Shown here in pieces: positions 32,736 through 45,386 of a stretch of DNA of 64,000 nt. Positions within the stretch are counted from its first letter, which is position 1. Each line of letters begins with the position of its first letter. Location: positions 230,506,001-230,570,000 of the forward strand of contig CM032228.1 in NCBI GenBank assembly GCA_019009955.1, in the 5' to 3' direction. This DNA comes from Riptortus pedestris (Eukaryota > Arthropoda > Insecta > Hemiptera > Alydidae). The position numbers were made by a program, and so were the translations under genes. Under the pieces are notes generated by a model. That model was not told the origin of the DNA and made no database searches. It saw only the letters and a list, made by a program, of their open reading frames with translations.

Positions 32736-33545
32736 AGGCCGTCTCGCAGGGGCTACTGAGCTTCTACTGAGAAAACTAAGCAAGTTTCTTCTTTTATCTT
32801 AAATATTCTCTATTTCTAAATAAAAATCTTTTCATCTGAAGGCTGAAAACAGTAATGTACAAATAAATAATGATACTACCAGATATTTGAGTTCTAAAAC
32901 AATGTGTAGAACTTCAGTCGTAGTGATCAATAGTTTAACCAGATTGGTTATTTAACATTTTTCAATCCTACTCATGATTTCGGAAATAATTTGAATGTTC
33001 GAATTCCCCGTCCCTCTAAACCACCTGCACCTCCCCTCTATCGAATTTCAGCCATTAACGAATGTGATCTTTAGCCTTGACTGGAAGTGCTAAATATCAG
33101 TTATAGATCAAATAGACATTTTCGAGTCAAGAAATAAAATCTTAATAAGCGATGTTATCACGAAGCGTATTTACACCTATCTCTAACAGTAAACGCAGTT
33201 TATGATACTACAGATTCGGCTAACATTGCCTGACTAGGTGTGGGAGTTTACTGAAGGCTGAAAGTAAAAAATGCAAATATCTCAGTTAATATTCAAGATA
33301 AAGAAAAAAATGTATAAACCATGTATACAAAAATGTATTAAATTTGCAATAAGATTGGTTTTATACGATTTTTATGTATAGTAATGGAGATAAAGTGTAT
33401 TTTCGAAATTCCAATCTCTTAGCCCCCCCCCTCTTCCATTTGTCTGATTTCAGCCTTTAAAGAACTTGTCTTTAGTTTTACATAAAACTTTAAGTATCTA
33501 GTAAGGTAGCTATGGAACAAAAAGTGCGACCTCTAGAATGCTATC

Positions 33546-33617
<72 letters not shown>

Positions 33618-33672
33618 TGGAACGGACCTCATTTACGTGATCTTCTTGGTAGGATGGATAAATGGTGGCAAT
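32736..33672 (-). mobile_element. Family A copy, second of a head-to-tail pair
   Basis: Starts with 'ggccgtctcgcaggggct' right after the AAAAA that ends the previous copy. A short extra stretch separates it from 'aactaagcaagtttc'. The interior resembles the long form. The TA microsatellite is at 33549-33614. The 5' terminus is lost after 'cttggtaggatgg'. More decayed than its neighbour, so the two are not equally old. Confidence 0.75.
33549..33614. repeat. (TA)n microsatellite
   Basis: About 32 TA units in the central position of the copy at 32736. Confidence 0.95.
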
Positions 33673-33916
33673 AAATTTTTCTGTGCTAATACCTCTTCAC
33701 ACCTACCATCTTTCAATATTACGTACAAATAAATAATCATGACATTATATAATTATTATTTCTTAGATAATGCAATCCAGTTCTTCGCCATATAAGTACA
33801 ATTAAATTTATTAATTGTTATAAATTAATTAATTAATGGTTTGTCCATGACGTTTACAGGACTTGATATTTGATGTGTTTATTGGTTGGATCATTGGTGT
33901 TGGATCAAGACGTTTT
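33673..33916. other. AT-rich spacer
   Basis: No supported feature. Confidence 0.4.
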
Positions 33917-34445
33917 CTGTTTTTTTTTTTTTATCACCCTCCTCAATCAAATCAAAGATTCAGGCAAAGCACTAGCCCTCTAGAGGAGATGAGAGTATTA
34001 GAATAATACTAACTCTTCCAACATACATCAAAATGACTAAACAGATCGGACCAACTGCGGGGCTTTGCAAAGCTACTTTTAAATACAAAAAATAAAAAAA
34101 ATATATATCAAAAAAATAATTAGCAATAATAAAAGGTCACAGTTTCCAGAGAAGCGAATCCCGTAGAGACAATATTGGAGTAGGGTTAGAACAGGTCTTC
34201 ACCGGCGGGTACTTGCACTTGCCATTTTAATGAAAGGTTCATTGCCCTCTCTGCCTACCTCTTCTCGCTTCTTCTTTGATCTGTTAGATCTTTCGTCTGT
34301 CAGGACTTGCCCGGCGAGATTAAGGGGCTCTCCGAAGACTTATACATACTTCTCACGGCATTGTTCTAAATTAATTTCTTCCTTACAGTCTCTACATATA
34401 TTACTTTTAGCTCTGTCGGAGGAGGTAGCAGTTCCTTATAATATG
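33917..34445 (-). pseudogene. Poly(A)-ended retrocopy of an unknown transcript
   Basis: Reverse strand: a frame at about 34432-34202 reads KSNICRDCKEEINLEQCREK, then one stop, then a basic stretch (SNRSKKKREEVGREG) and a terminal stop. About 270 bp of non-coding sequence follow and end in an A run (T run at 33919-33932 on +). Coding-like tail, 3' UTR and poly(A) without introns suggest a reverse-transcribed mRNA or a LINE-like element. The Cys pattern (C-x2-C-x9-C) is visible, but I do not recognise the protein. No TSD found. Confidence 0.4.
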
Positions 34446-35153
34446 TTGTACTAATTAATATGAATTTATTAACACATTAGCTATAAAGTAATTTTTTTTT
34501 TTAAAAATTCTATTTAGATAATCTGAATATGTGTATTCAAATTGATTAGGATTTTTATATCTAAGCCTTATCTACATAGGCGTGTTGGAAAACGTTGCTT
34601 GTAATAATCCCTTCATTTAAGTTCCTAATAGTGGGTGCTGATTTCTGCTGAAAGGAACAAAGATGAAAATAAACAATACTGAAGTAGCAAGCCGATGGGT
34701 ATGAGAACATCATAAAAACCGTACACTAAGTTGGACATATGTTTAACAGAGATATCACTAAAATATTAGTTAGTTTTGACTTCACTTAGTTCAAGATAAT
34801 CCTTTCGTGCAAGAGAGCAAGGGAGTGAATAGCTTCCTTTCCCAATGATTGCTTGCAAGTAGCTCTGAAGATGGATACAATAGCTTTTGAAAGCACTAAA
34901 ATAAAATAAAAACTTGTGAAGCATTGGGCCCTTTATTCTCTTTCAAGCTCACAATATTCTTCAATTCCACCAAACACTACTGTGACTATATTCTTTTCTT
35001 TTTCTGCCAGGAAGATAGACAGTCACCGACTAATTGAAGAAGTAAATCTAGAGCAATAGAAACGTTGATAAGTTCCTAAATAATTTAAAGACTTCAGTCC
35101 GGAAAGTATTAGAACTGTTTTCATAGATACAATATTAAAAAATATACTGTATT
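34446..35153. other. AT-rich DNA with a retrotransposon-3'-end-like piece
   Basis: At about 34855-34960, 'ctgaagatggatacaatagc' and 'ttttgaaagcactaaaat' precede 'gccctttattctcttt'. This parallels the right part of the insertion at 24602-25024 and the piece near 41640, so a shared retroelement 3' end is likely. No coding sequence. Confidence 0.4.
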
Positions 35154-35402
35154 TATTGAGAAATATTATTATTATTTATTAACGTCCACTTTTTGCAACT
35201 CAGGCTAATTGGGACGGGTTATCTACAGGTTACCACCCATTTCTAGCCAGGGTGGGATTTTAGGATGTTATTTAATGAATTTCGTCACTAAATAATTTCC
35301 CTTGCCCAGGCGAGAATCGAACTCGCCACTCTAGGTTTGCCATGTGAGATAAAGGTCAACGCTTTAACTCGCATGGCTAACCTGAGCCCCTATTGAGAAA
35401 TA
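35154..35402 (-). mobile_element. tRNA-derived SINE, full length, with TSDs
   Basis: Reverse complement of the SINE at 13133, nearly complete from the tRNA-like head (ending 'taacctgagcccc' on +) to the (ATA)n tail. Perfect 12-bp direct repeats 'tattgagaaata' lie at 35154-35165 and 35391-35402. The pol III B box is intact ('cgagaatcgaactcgcc' on +). Confidence 0.88.
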
Positions 35403-36520
35403 AAAATGAAGTATTAAAATGCAATCTTCACGTACATTGGCTTTATAAAACATATGTTCTCTAACTTTATTTCCCATGAGATTTAAACCATTTTTCCACG
35501 CTTTTTACTTACGTTTTTATTTTCTTTCTTGATGCTAGATGACCTGCAATTATAAAGTCGAAGGGTGGAAGAAGGAAATTCAAAACTTTGACGTGGCAAA
35601 TGAGAAAAGTTGAGAGTGGTAGCAAAAAACCAGGAGGGGGAGGGGCTACCAAGTTGGAATGGGCTCCTCTTGAACAAAGTAGGACTAAATCTCACGCCTA
35701 TGAAAGTCGGAGAAGAGTGTTTCTAATTTTGTAAGGCGAAGGTGGTGGCAAGACTGTCCTTAAGTTTTATTTATTTCGCGATCTGATTTGTTTGCTATTA
35801 TTCTAGTTATTACTCTACAACTAATTAATTTATTTTCAATACCTTCACCACTAGAGTAACACAAGTCATAACTCCGAAAAATTTCATCTAATTTTAAAAA
35901 AGAATTCACTGACAGTAAATCGTTAAGTTGAAAAGAAATTAAGAGCACCTATTTGTTTCCATTAAACGTTAAAGATACATATTTTTGGCTTGCTTTAACA
36001 ACGTTACTATTGTTAAGTCAATTATAGTTAATTTATATATGTATTCTTATGAAGCAAATGTAAATATTACTTGAGTTGTACTAAATATATGAGTTTCAGA
36101 AAATACATTTTCTAAAATCTATCAGTTAAATAATTACGTTTAATGAATTAACTCTGTTAATTTTAAGAACAATCTAAGTATATAGCATGTAACTTTAATT
36201 TATTGACATGTTTAGCTTTTATCTTAAATTGCTAATGGGTGACATACTTTATAAATGTTAAGAAATATAGCTGATCATAGATTATGTTTTGACAGAGCTT
36301 CGGAACTCATATGAAAAGCTCAAAGTAGGTTACTTGTCCCAATTGTAAATAGTTTATTTTATTGATTTTGATGACGGAATTAATAATTCCTTAAATAGTT
36401 AGTCAGTGATAATAAATGTAAAATATAAATAATAATATAAAATATAATAAAAATTAGTTTCTTAGTTATTAATTGACAGCAATTTTCCCTCTGCAATCAA
36501 ATAACGTTGGGTGTGGAATT
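35403..36520. other. AT-rich DNA
   Basis: A 70-codon reverse frame (35483-35695) lies in a slightly GC-richer patch without recognisable motifs. Nothing else supported. Confidence 0.35.
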
Positions 36521-36521
36521 T

Positions 36522-36642
36522 TAGCAGATTTACCTTAAAGGAAATCAGCTATTGAGGTCGTACTCATGACGCGAGTTTCGAAAAATTTCTTCAAATGTCC
36601 ATCGATCCTATCCAGGAGATGACGAAAATGAGGTCCGTTCAA

Positions 36643-36692
<50 letters not shown>

Positions 36693-37482
36693 CTGTTACC
36701 GCTCTAGCGGTCGCAATTTTTGTTTAATCCTTACCAAACTTCATATTTAAGCGTTTTATGTAAAAAGAAAGATCAAGTTCGTTAACGGCTGAAATCGGAC
36801 CAGTGGGAGGGGGGGTTTAGAGGAGAGGATTTTCGAAAATTCGAAATATCTCCGTTACTATATGTCGGATCGAAAAATTATACAGAATCAATCTTATTAC
36901 AAATTAAATTTACTATAAATATTGTTATATACATTTATTCTCTATCTTGAATATTAACCGAGATATTTGCATTGTTCAGTTTTCACCAAACCGCCACTTC
37001 TACTCATGTTACGAAAACAATACTCTGATACATAATAAATCACATTATTGGAAGTTTAAATACCAAAAATTGTATTCAAGAGACCTTTATTATACGAGAT
37101 ACATGCAAATATGTACTGGTGACACCCCCCCCCCATCCTAAAGTTTTGGACTACTAAAATTTTATTGATTGAGATAACAATTATTCTGACTCATTATTAA
37201 TTACAGTACTACATATAGTAAATAGTTCTCAATAAAATTAATGTGTTATATTCTGATATATTTCAGTAATTGTTTTTCTTTCCAGTGTGAGGCGGGACCC
37301 GTTTGTTTACATTTCTAACCTAACGCTTCCTGTCGGCAGGCTATTGAAATTGGATGAAACATTTCTTATTTCCGTTTGTATTTATTCACGGTGTTGTGTT
37401 AGCAGTATGTATATTTATCTATTACTAAACTTCATGAGGGAAATCTGCTTAGTTTACGCAGCCCCTGCGTGACGGACTTTTT
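36522..37482 (+). mobile_element. Long-form family A copy, full length
   Basis: 5' 'ttagcagatttaccttaaag' and 'gaaatcagctattgagg'. 3' 'gagggaaatctgcttagt', the perfect hairpin ACGCAG-CCC-CTGCGT and 'gacggactttttaa'. Interior includes the block with 'gtttgtttacatttctaacc', shared with the copy at 31788. About 960 bp. It carries no Rep/helicase sequence, so it is non-autonomous. Confidence 0.87.
36648..36690. repeat. (TA)n microsatellite
   Basis: About 20 TA units in the central position of the copy at 36522. Confidence 0.95.
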
Positions 37483-38894
37483 AATTTAATAAGAGTAGAA
37501 AGGCGTCATGAGGTATTTTTTGGTTTTACATTTTAATTTATGTAGTACGGGGACCACTTTACATTTATACTTTATTTTATCATATTTAATTCTGTTTTTC
37601 ATTGTTTATCATAAATTTTCTTCTTTTTATTTTCCTATAAAATCTAATGTTGGAAAGGTTGATTGAAAGCGGTCTCTTCAGCAACTCTCTGTATCTCAGC
37701 AGTCACACTTTGTTCAATAAATTGTTTTTCTCTCTCGTTCGCTTTATTGAGTTATCGGCCAAATTGCATTCTTCCTGTCATTTGCAAGATATTTAAACAA
37801 AAACTCTAACTTTGTCTCCGACATAACCTAGTTATTAATTAGCTTTCTGCTGGATGGCCACTCGCTTAAACAAGACTATATTTCTCGCAAATGATTTTCT
37901 GATGTTCTTTGCCAACATTTTTGCCATTCATTTAATGTTGTCCATAATATAAAAAAATGAAGCCTTGTATACAGGATTCCACGTATCGCCAATACACTAA
38001 ATCACCTTAAAAAATTGAATTTGTTTTACAAAATTTAACTTCTCTTCTTTTTTATTTTGATCTGATTTTATTGATTTAGTGAGAAATTGAATATAACCTT
38101 AGATAATATGAATGTTCTAGTATATAGGAATAATTTTATTATTATTTTTTATAATTTTTTTTATCTTATTTTTTTAAATTTATTTTATTTTTTTATTTAT
38201 TTTTAATGAAGCCATTTTAAATTGTTGTCTTTAATACTAGTCTAATGTTTATTTGTTGTTTTTATTACTTGTATTTAATGTGTTATTTGTCGTGTTTTAA
38301 TTTTTTTTGGTACATTTTATTTTGTTATTTTTCTTTAATTTTGTTTTTATTTTACATTGTTAAATTTTTGGCCAAATCGCTTAGTTGCAGGTGCTCTTGT
38401 ATAAATAAATGAATTAATTAGCATTCGAATTATGAATATCGGTTATAGGAACTATTCAGCAGCTATACCGTGAACAACTGACTTGTTTACCAAATATCAA
38501 GTCGCTCACTTGTGCGGCTGCGGGGATTTCATATTACAGAGAGAAACTGGTCTGGTGTTCAATTACAGTATATCTCGTTGAGGCCCTCCAATTATTTCTG
38601 AAATCATATGTAGTAGACAAATCAGCTGTTGACCTTTAGCCTAAAAAGAAAGACCTGATAAAGTCCTTGAAAGGGGGAGGGATTTTAGCAGTCCCGTTAG
38701 CGTTGTCTGGGAACAGGTCTCACCCTTGGATGCCTGCTTTATCCCTCTATCTCTCTCCATCCCTCTCGCCAATCAGATAGTCCCATTACAACATTATTAC
38801 CAACAGGAAATATTTCTCACCAGTTATTCTTAATAAATTGCTATTTTATTTAAGTAGGTATTCGCAATATATCAGAGTGCGCTTAGATTTAAAA
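37483..38894. other. AT-rich DNA, T-rich tract
   Basis: 38140-38360 is extremely T-rich and is followed by 'aataaatgaattaatt', a texture typical of retrotransposon 3' UTRs, but no diagnostic motif is present. 38660-38780 is GC-richer. No gene. Confidence 0.3.
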
Positions 38895-39755
38895 AGTCCT
38901 CTACAAAATCTTTACAAAAGATAAATCTTCATACTGGTAACGCCACCGTTAACATTAAATGAATTAATACAAACGGTAATAAGAAATCATTCAGCCATTT
39001 TACAAGTTAATAATCTCTACAACCGAATACGTCGGCATTGTAAACATACATGCCAGCCAACCACATAGAACTAAATAGATAGAAAGAAAACAATTACTGA
39101 TATATATCTGAGTATAACATATTAAGTCTATTGAAAACTATTTAATATAATTAGTCCTGCAATTTTTAATAAATCAGATTAAGTTTTATCTCAATCACTC
39201 AAATTTTAGAAATCTAAGTAAAAGTTCAATGAAAACAATATTTGATATTTAACCTTGGAATGAAGTGATTCATGACATAACTTATATAAATATAGCCTAT
39301 TATTATTAATATGACACTAGTAGGAGTGGGGGTTTACTGAGAGCCGAAGAAAATACAGTCCAAATATCTTGGTTAATATTAATGATACAGAAAATATATA
39401 AATAAAGAACAATACTTATAGATCATCCAATTTTAAATAAGATTGATTCTATACAATTTTTCGATCCGACGTATAGCAACTGAGATATTTTGAATTTTCA
39501 AAATCCCTCCCTCTAAACCCCCCTCACACTTGTCTGATTTCAACCATTAACGAAGTAGATATTTCTTTTTACATAAAACGTTTAAATATAAAGTTCGGTA
39601 GCGATCAAACAAACATTGCGACCGCTAGAGCGGTAACAGACACACACACACTAATTATTTAATTTTGAACGGATCTACTAGGTAGGATCGACGGAAATTT
39701 GAAGAAATTTCGAAAATCGCGTCATGAGTATTGCCTCTTCATCATGAGTAAAACT
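38895..39755 (-). mobile_element. Family A copy with a CA tract at the microsatellite site
   Basis: Long-form interior ('aaaacaattactgatatat') and the standard block order. The microsatellite is 'cacacacacac' (39642-39651) with little TA. The 3' terminal hairpin is missing and the 5' terminal palindrome is replaced by 'ttgcctcttcatcatg'. Decayed. Confidence 0.7.
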
Positions 39756-39776
39756 GACTTGGTGAATTAATGTGAA

Positions 39777-40103
39777 CTAGACAGACAGACTGTCTCCCTG
39801 AAAGACAGCATTCAGGTAATCAAGGTAGTTCCCATACGCCCGCAATTGCTCATAGTTCTTATGAAAAAAAGCTATACTGAATACAAAAACTTCCTCAAGA
39901 AAAAAGATAATGCTGATTTTGAACTCAAACTGACCCGCCATAGCTCTTCTTGTTGCTGCATAACAGGTGTCATCAGCTGATTCTACTGACGTCCGTAGGT
40001 GTTGTTCATCCAGTGAATCCTCAGCCTTCGCATTTTCCACGCCCTTCTTGAGCCGGTTGTCCATGACGGGATGCCGTAAACCTAGATAGGCCTCTCCCAG
40101 CAT
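39777..40103 (-). CDS. Unrecognised 108-codon open frame
   Basis: A non-repetitive frame in GC-richer sequence. The protein has a charged N-terminal half and one hydrophobic stretch (IIFFLEEVFVFSIAFF, about residues 65-80) that could be a membrane segment. It matches no family I know and has no visible splice structure, promoter or poly(A) signal. It could be chance, or a piece of an unidentified transposon. I would not call it a gene without homology or transcript evidence. Confidence 0.15.
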   Translation of the reverse strand: MLGEAYLGLRHPVMDNRLKKGVENAKAEDSLDEQHLRTSVESADDTCYAATRRAMAGQFEFKISIIFFLEEVFVFSIAFFHKNYEQLRAYGNYLDYLNAVFQGDSLSV

Positions 40104-41354
40104 CCTTGGGATAGGTTATTTATGTGCGAGAGTACTTGGGCGTTCAATTGCAAATTGGTTGAAACGCCCGTATTTATAGCATCTGCGAGTTACGGTCGGC
40201 CTTCGTTTCGGTACAAATTGCATGAGCTTATTTTCGAGTCAGGCCGACATTTGATTTAGTTCGTCATCAGAACGACCTCTCGTGAGCGATTTCTCTCGTT
40301 ATGGTATTATTGTTGTTTTTGTTATTAGAGGCTTAATATTTGACGTTTTTAACGCATTTTTTAACATAAACAATTCTTGATGACATAACTATCGAGAGGG
40401 GAGCGTAACGATATTCCTGGTTTGGCGCACTTGCCCGGCTACATTCCACAATCTGGTTTGGCGATCTCTCTTTGCTATGTGTTCTCATTTTCTACAGTTA
40501 GATCATTAGGAGCCTTTCTACCCTCGCACCTCATTGGACCACAGCCTGTTTTAGCTTCAGAGAATAAAATCTAAATTGTTTTCAACATTTAAAAGGTCTA
40601 TGTACCTAATCAGCTTATAGCTCACAATTTTAATGAGTATTTAAAAGTTTAACTTTGTTAATTAATTTAAAACTGTTTTATATAAAGAGACCTAGAATAT
40701 TCTTAATCACCTAATAACACATTAGTCTTTAGTGTTAAGTGAATTTTGGATCGAGAGTTCGATTCCCATACTCGTTTCCATCAGTCTTAGTTACGTAAAG
40801 TGGCTTCATTTAAAGTACACTTATAATTTCAAGTGTTTTAACTTATTTAATGTATATCTTACAATTATTAAGTACTTAAATATTCCAGGAGTAATTTATG
40901 GGGTGTGAGAAAGTAGTGGTTTATAAATCCAATTGAACTCTTGAATATTTTCCAACTTATTAGTGGAATAAATCTATAATTAACTGTGATGTTTTTTTGT
41001 GGGCTTCTAAGAACATGAATGAATGAACATGAGAATTTACAATTTATCTTTTCTGAAATTTTCAGAAAAACATGGAAGAATGTGTTGACAGTAAAGTTTC
41101 AACACTCTTCTTTTAACCCAGGTTTGGAGCGGCAGCTAAGGTAGGTTTTAACATTTCTCGTAACACCCGAAGCACTGATTTCTCAAATTCCATGTTGGAC
41201 TTATTTTACTTTAGATACACTATAACTTGAATTCTAATCTCAATTCAAAGAGATGTTGCTAGTTCTGGCTAGCACCGAATAGTGTCCATAGTACTAATGC
41301 TTATTAGTAAGTGGCGACTTTAACGTTACTAGTAAGCAGTAGACTTGGACTTCA
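40104..41354. other. Mixed AT-rich DNA
   Basis: 40104-40310 is GC-richer. 'gagagttcgattccc' (about 40751) resembles a pol III B box, without a convincing A box upstream. Nothing else supported. Confidence 0.35.
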
Positions 41355-41930
41355 ATTTCTTCATTGGATGAAGCATTGACACCATATTCGATATATATCC
41401 TCAAATGTCCATCGATCATACCTAGCAGATAACACAAATAAGGTCCGTTTTATGCTGCCGTAATTTGTGTTTCATTGTACCGAAATTTTAGTAATGTTTT
41501 TTTGTTTTTTTTATGTTAAGCACTAGAGTATTATATATATATATATATATATATAAAACAATAGTTTTAGTGTTCTTTTTATTGTTTCTTGTTGTTATGT
41601 TTGGTAGGAATAAGGTGGTTTGAACCACTGAAAGTAGCTAAGCTTTTAAATAAAACTATGTGAAGTATTGTTGGGATTCTCCTTCATCTGTTAAACTTTA
41701 CATGTATATCTAAAGAGCAAGTTCTTTAACGGTCGAAATCAGACCAGGGAAGGGGGAATTTGAAAAAAAAAGGTAAAGGCGTGTGTGGCGGGAGGGGATC
41801 GTACATTCAAAATATCTTAGTTATTGTGAGTCGGAAATCAATCTTCCTCAATATTTAATTCTCTACAAAAGTTTTATTCAGTTTTTTTTGTAACGCGAAC
41901 ATTAAGGGAAATATTTCTATTTTATTTCAG
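41355..41930 (+). mobile_element. Degenerate family A copy with an insertion
   Basis: 'ctcaaatgtccatcgatcat' then 'cagataacacaaataagg', and after about 41700 'caagttctttaacggtcg', 'aaatcagaccaggg' and a G-rich block. In between lies about 200 bp foreign to family A, including a TA tract (41531-41556) and 'gaaccactgaaagtagctaa', similar to retrotransposon 3' ends at 24950 and 34870. The ends of the host are lost. Confidence 0.5.
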
Positions 41931-42790
<860 letters not shown>

Positions 42791-43355
42791 GCAATTTACT
42801 TATGACCCATTATTACCAATAAAATTTAGTCATTTTAGCAGATTTCCCTTGAGGGAAATCAGCTAGTGAGGTCGTACTCATGACGCGATTTTTGAAATTT
42901 TTCTTCAAATGTCCATCGATCCTACCCAGGAGATGACGAAAATTAGGTCTGTTCAAAACTGTATATATATATTTGTCTGTTGCCGCTCTAGCGGTCGCAA
43001 TTTTTGTCTTATCGTTACCAAACTTGATATATAATCGTTTTATACAAAAAGACACATGAAGTTCGTTAACGGCTAAAATCAGACCAGTGAGAGGGGGAGA
43101 ATTTCGAAAATTCTTAATATCTCCGTTATTATGCGTCGGATCGAAAAAGTGTATAGAACCATTCTTATTGCACATTTAATGTTCTATAAATGTTGTTATG
43201 TACATTGTTTCACTATCTTGATTATTAACTGAGATATTTGCATTTTTTAGTTTTCGGTCTTCAGTAAACCCCCACTCCTACTCATCTCATATTAACTATA
43301 CTCTATTATGTTATGAAGCACTATATTTGAAGCTTAAATACCAAATATTGTTGTT
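42791..43355 (+). mobile_element. Family A copy truncated at the 3' side, with a shared 5' flank
   Basis: The element starts at about 42836 with the near-perfect palindrome 'gatttcccttgagggaaatc'. It follows the normal order through a short TA tract (42963-42971), the G-rich block and 'ccactcctactcatct', then ends at about 43350 with no 3' terminus. The 45 bp upstream (42791-42835) match those upstream of the copy at 54729, with about three differences. Confidence 0.75.
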
Positions 43356-43650
43356 ATTTTATTATTATTTTTTTTTAAATTGCATAAAATCCATTGATAT
43401 CCTTTTACCACAATCAATCTTTAGGAATAAATTATTTCGTTCAAGTATGATACATCATTTATGTTATACTTCTTCTTTTTTTTTAAAAAAAATATATCAG
43501 GAGCGTTTAGTTATTAGCACTTAATATATGGGTTTCCCTGTTTTGGGTGAATTAAGTTTATTTGTTGAATACCGGAAGTGAGTTTTCCTAATTCAGGAAT
43601 ATAGAAAACAGTCAACCCACAATTAATCTTTTTCACTGCACTGCAGTTTC

Positions 43651-43688
<38 letters not shown>

Positions 43689-43748
43689 CAGGTATATAGA
43701 TGTATACAGACACACTACTTTCTACATATTAATTATTTTTATAGTATA
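43356..43748. other. AT-rich spacer with a CA tract
   Basis: T-rich patches and the (CA)n tract at 43654-43687. Confidence 0.4.
43654..43687. repeat. (CA)n microsatellite
   Basis: About 17 CA units. Confidence 0.95.
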
Positions 43749-45386
43749 CTAGCTCAGATACCCGGCTTCGCCCGGGAATTGATTTGAGGCTGAATGGTGA
43801 TGGTATTTTTTTGGCAAGACTTTAATTTGCACAATATTTTGACATTTACCCGTCCCAGTGTTTAGGATTATACCCGTTGTTGGCAATCGTTATTAATAAA
43901 ATTAATTTTTTATGTATGTCTTCACTGCATATTTCCCGTCTCCTGTGCATTATGCATAGATTTCAGTTATTAAGGACAAAATATTAACAAAGATTTGAAT
44001 TAATTTTTCCAGGTGAGGTACCTCATAGTTCAAATTGGAATGAATTGTTGAGCATATCAATATTTCTACGCAAATTACTTGCTCCACACATTGTTCCTGG
44101 AGAAATGTTTAAAACAAAAGTTAATCTAAATATCAACGTAAACAACTTTTGTTATGTGCATGTTTGTAGAAAAACAAATAGACAATGAAATATAGCGAAT
44201 TTGTATTTCAGGCCTCCCTTATAACCCCCACTCCCGTTCTAACCTAAAAATTTTAATATAGCCTATAATCATGGAAGAATTAATGCTAATTGACATACCG
44301 AGTTTTTTTAGTTCAGTTTAATCATTAGCGCCCAATGAAATAGTTGACTCCCGCTTTAATTTATAGTGTATACCTCGTTTACACATTGTTAAAAGATAAA
44401 AATGAATGTGACAAAAGTGACTCTAAATAACAAAATAAACAACTTTTGTTATGTTCATATTTGCCGAAAAACGAATAGAAAACGAAATACCGCTATTTTT
44501 AAATTCAGGCCTCCCTTACAACCCCCACTCCTGCCCGTCCCTAGAAATGTTGGTATGGCTTATTATAAGGAAGGCGTTAGTGCTAATTCACATACCGAGT
44601 TTGGTTTAGTTCGGTTGAGTCTTTTGTGCTAAATAAAATAGTGGACTCCCGCTATAGTTTTTAGCGTATAACTCATTTATACTTCTGTATACGGCAAAAG
44701 TGTATATAACAAAAGTTACTGTGAATAACAAAATAAACAACTTTTGTTATGGGCATATTTGCTGAATAAGCAATAGGAAACGAAATATGGCTATTTTTAA
44801 TTTCAGGCCTCCTATATAATCCCCACTCCTGCCCGTCCCTAGAAATGTTAGTATGGCTTAGTATAAGGAAGGCGTTAGTACTAATTCACATACCGAGTTT
44901 GGTGTAGTTCGGTTGAGTCTTTTGTGCCTAATAAATTGTTGACTCCCGCTATAGTTTTTAGCGTATAACTCATTTATACTTCCGTATACGGCAAAAGTGC
45001 ATATGACAAAAGTTACTCTAAATTACAAAATAAACAACTTTTGTTACGGGCATATTTGCTGAAAAAGCAATAGGAAACGAAATATCGCTATTTTTAATTT
45101 CAGGCCTCCCTTATAACCCCCACTCCTGTTTGTCTTAGAGAATATTAATATAGCCTAAAGTCTAAGTTGGGCTAGTAGTAATATACATACCAAGTTTCAT
45201 AAAATTCGGTTCAGCCGTTTATGCGTGAAAAGGTAACAAACAAACAAACAAATAAACAAACAAACAGACACGAAAGAAACAAAATGCAGTTATGGTGTCT
45301 ATGACATGTGAAACGAAAAGTTATCGTGAAATTTCGCGAAAAAAATCAATGTACAGACAGAGGTTACAATTTTATATATATATAGA
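43749..45386 (-). mobile_element. Helitron (family B), complete, B3
   Basis: On the reverse strand the 5' end is TCTATATATATA after an A. The 3' end is the hairpin CCCGGGCGAAGCCGGG, 8 bases, then CTAG before a T, so a clean A/T insertion. The 5' subterminal region has 'cggctgaaccgaatttta' and a short GTTT repeat run. The interior repeats a ~297-bp unit: 'aacttttgtta' at 44144, 44441, 44739 and 45036. About 1.64 kb, the largest B copy. No Rep or helicase motifs, so non-autonomous. Confidence 0.88.

Noticed and set aside
43749..45386. Family B as an RTE-type LINE 3' end because of the 'cggttcagccg' motif
   Set aside because: The ends are TC ... hairpin-CTAG at an A/T site without target duplication, which fits a classical Helitron better; no reverse transcriptase sequence is present.
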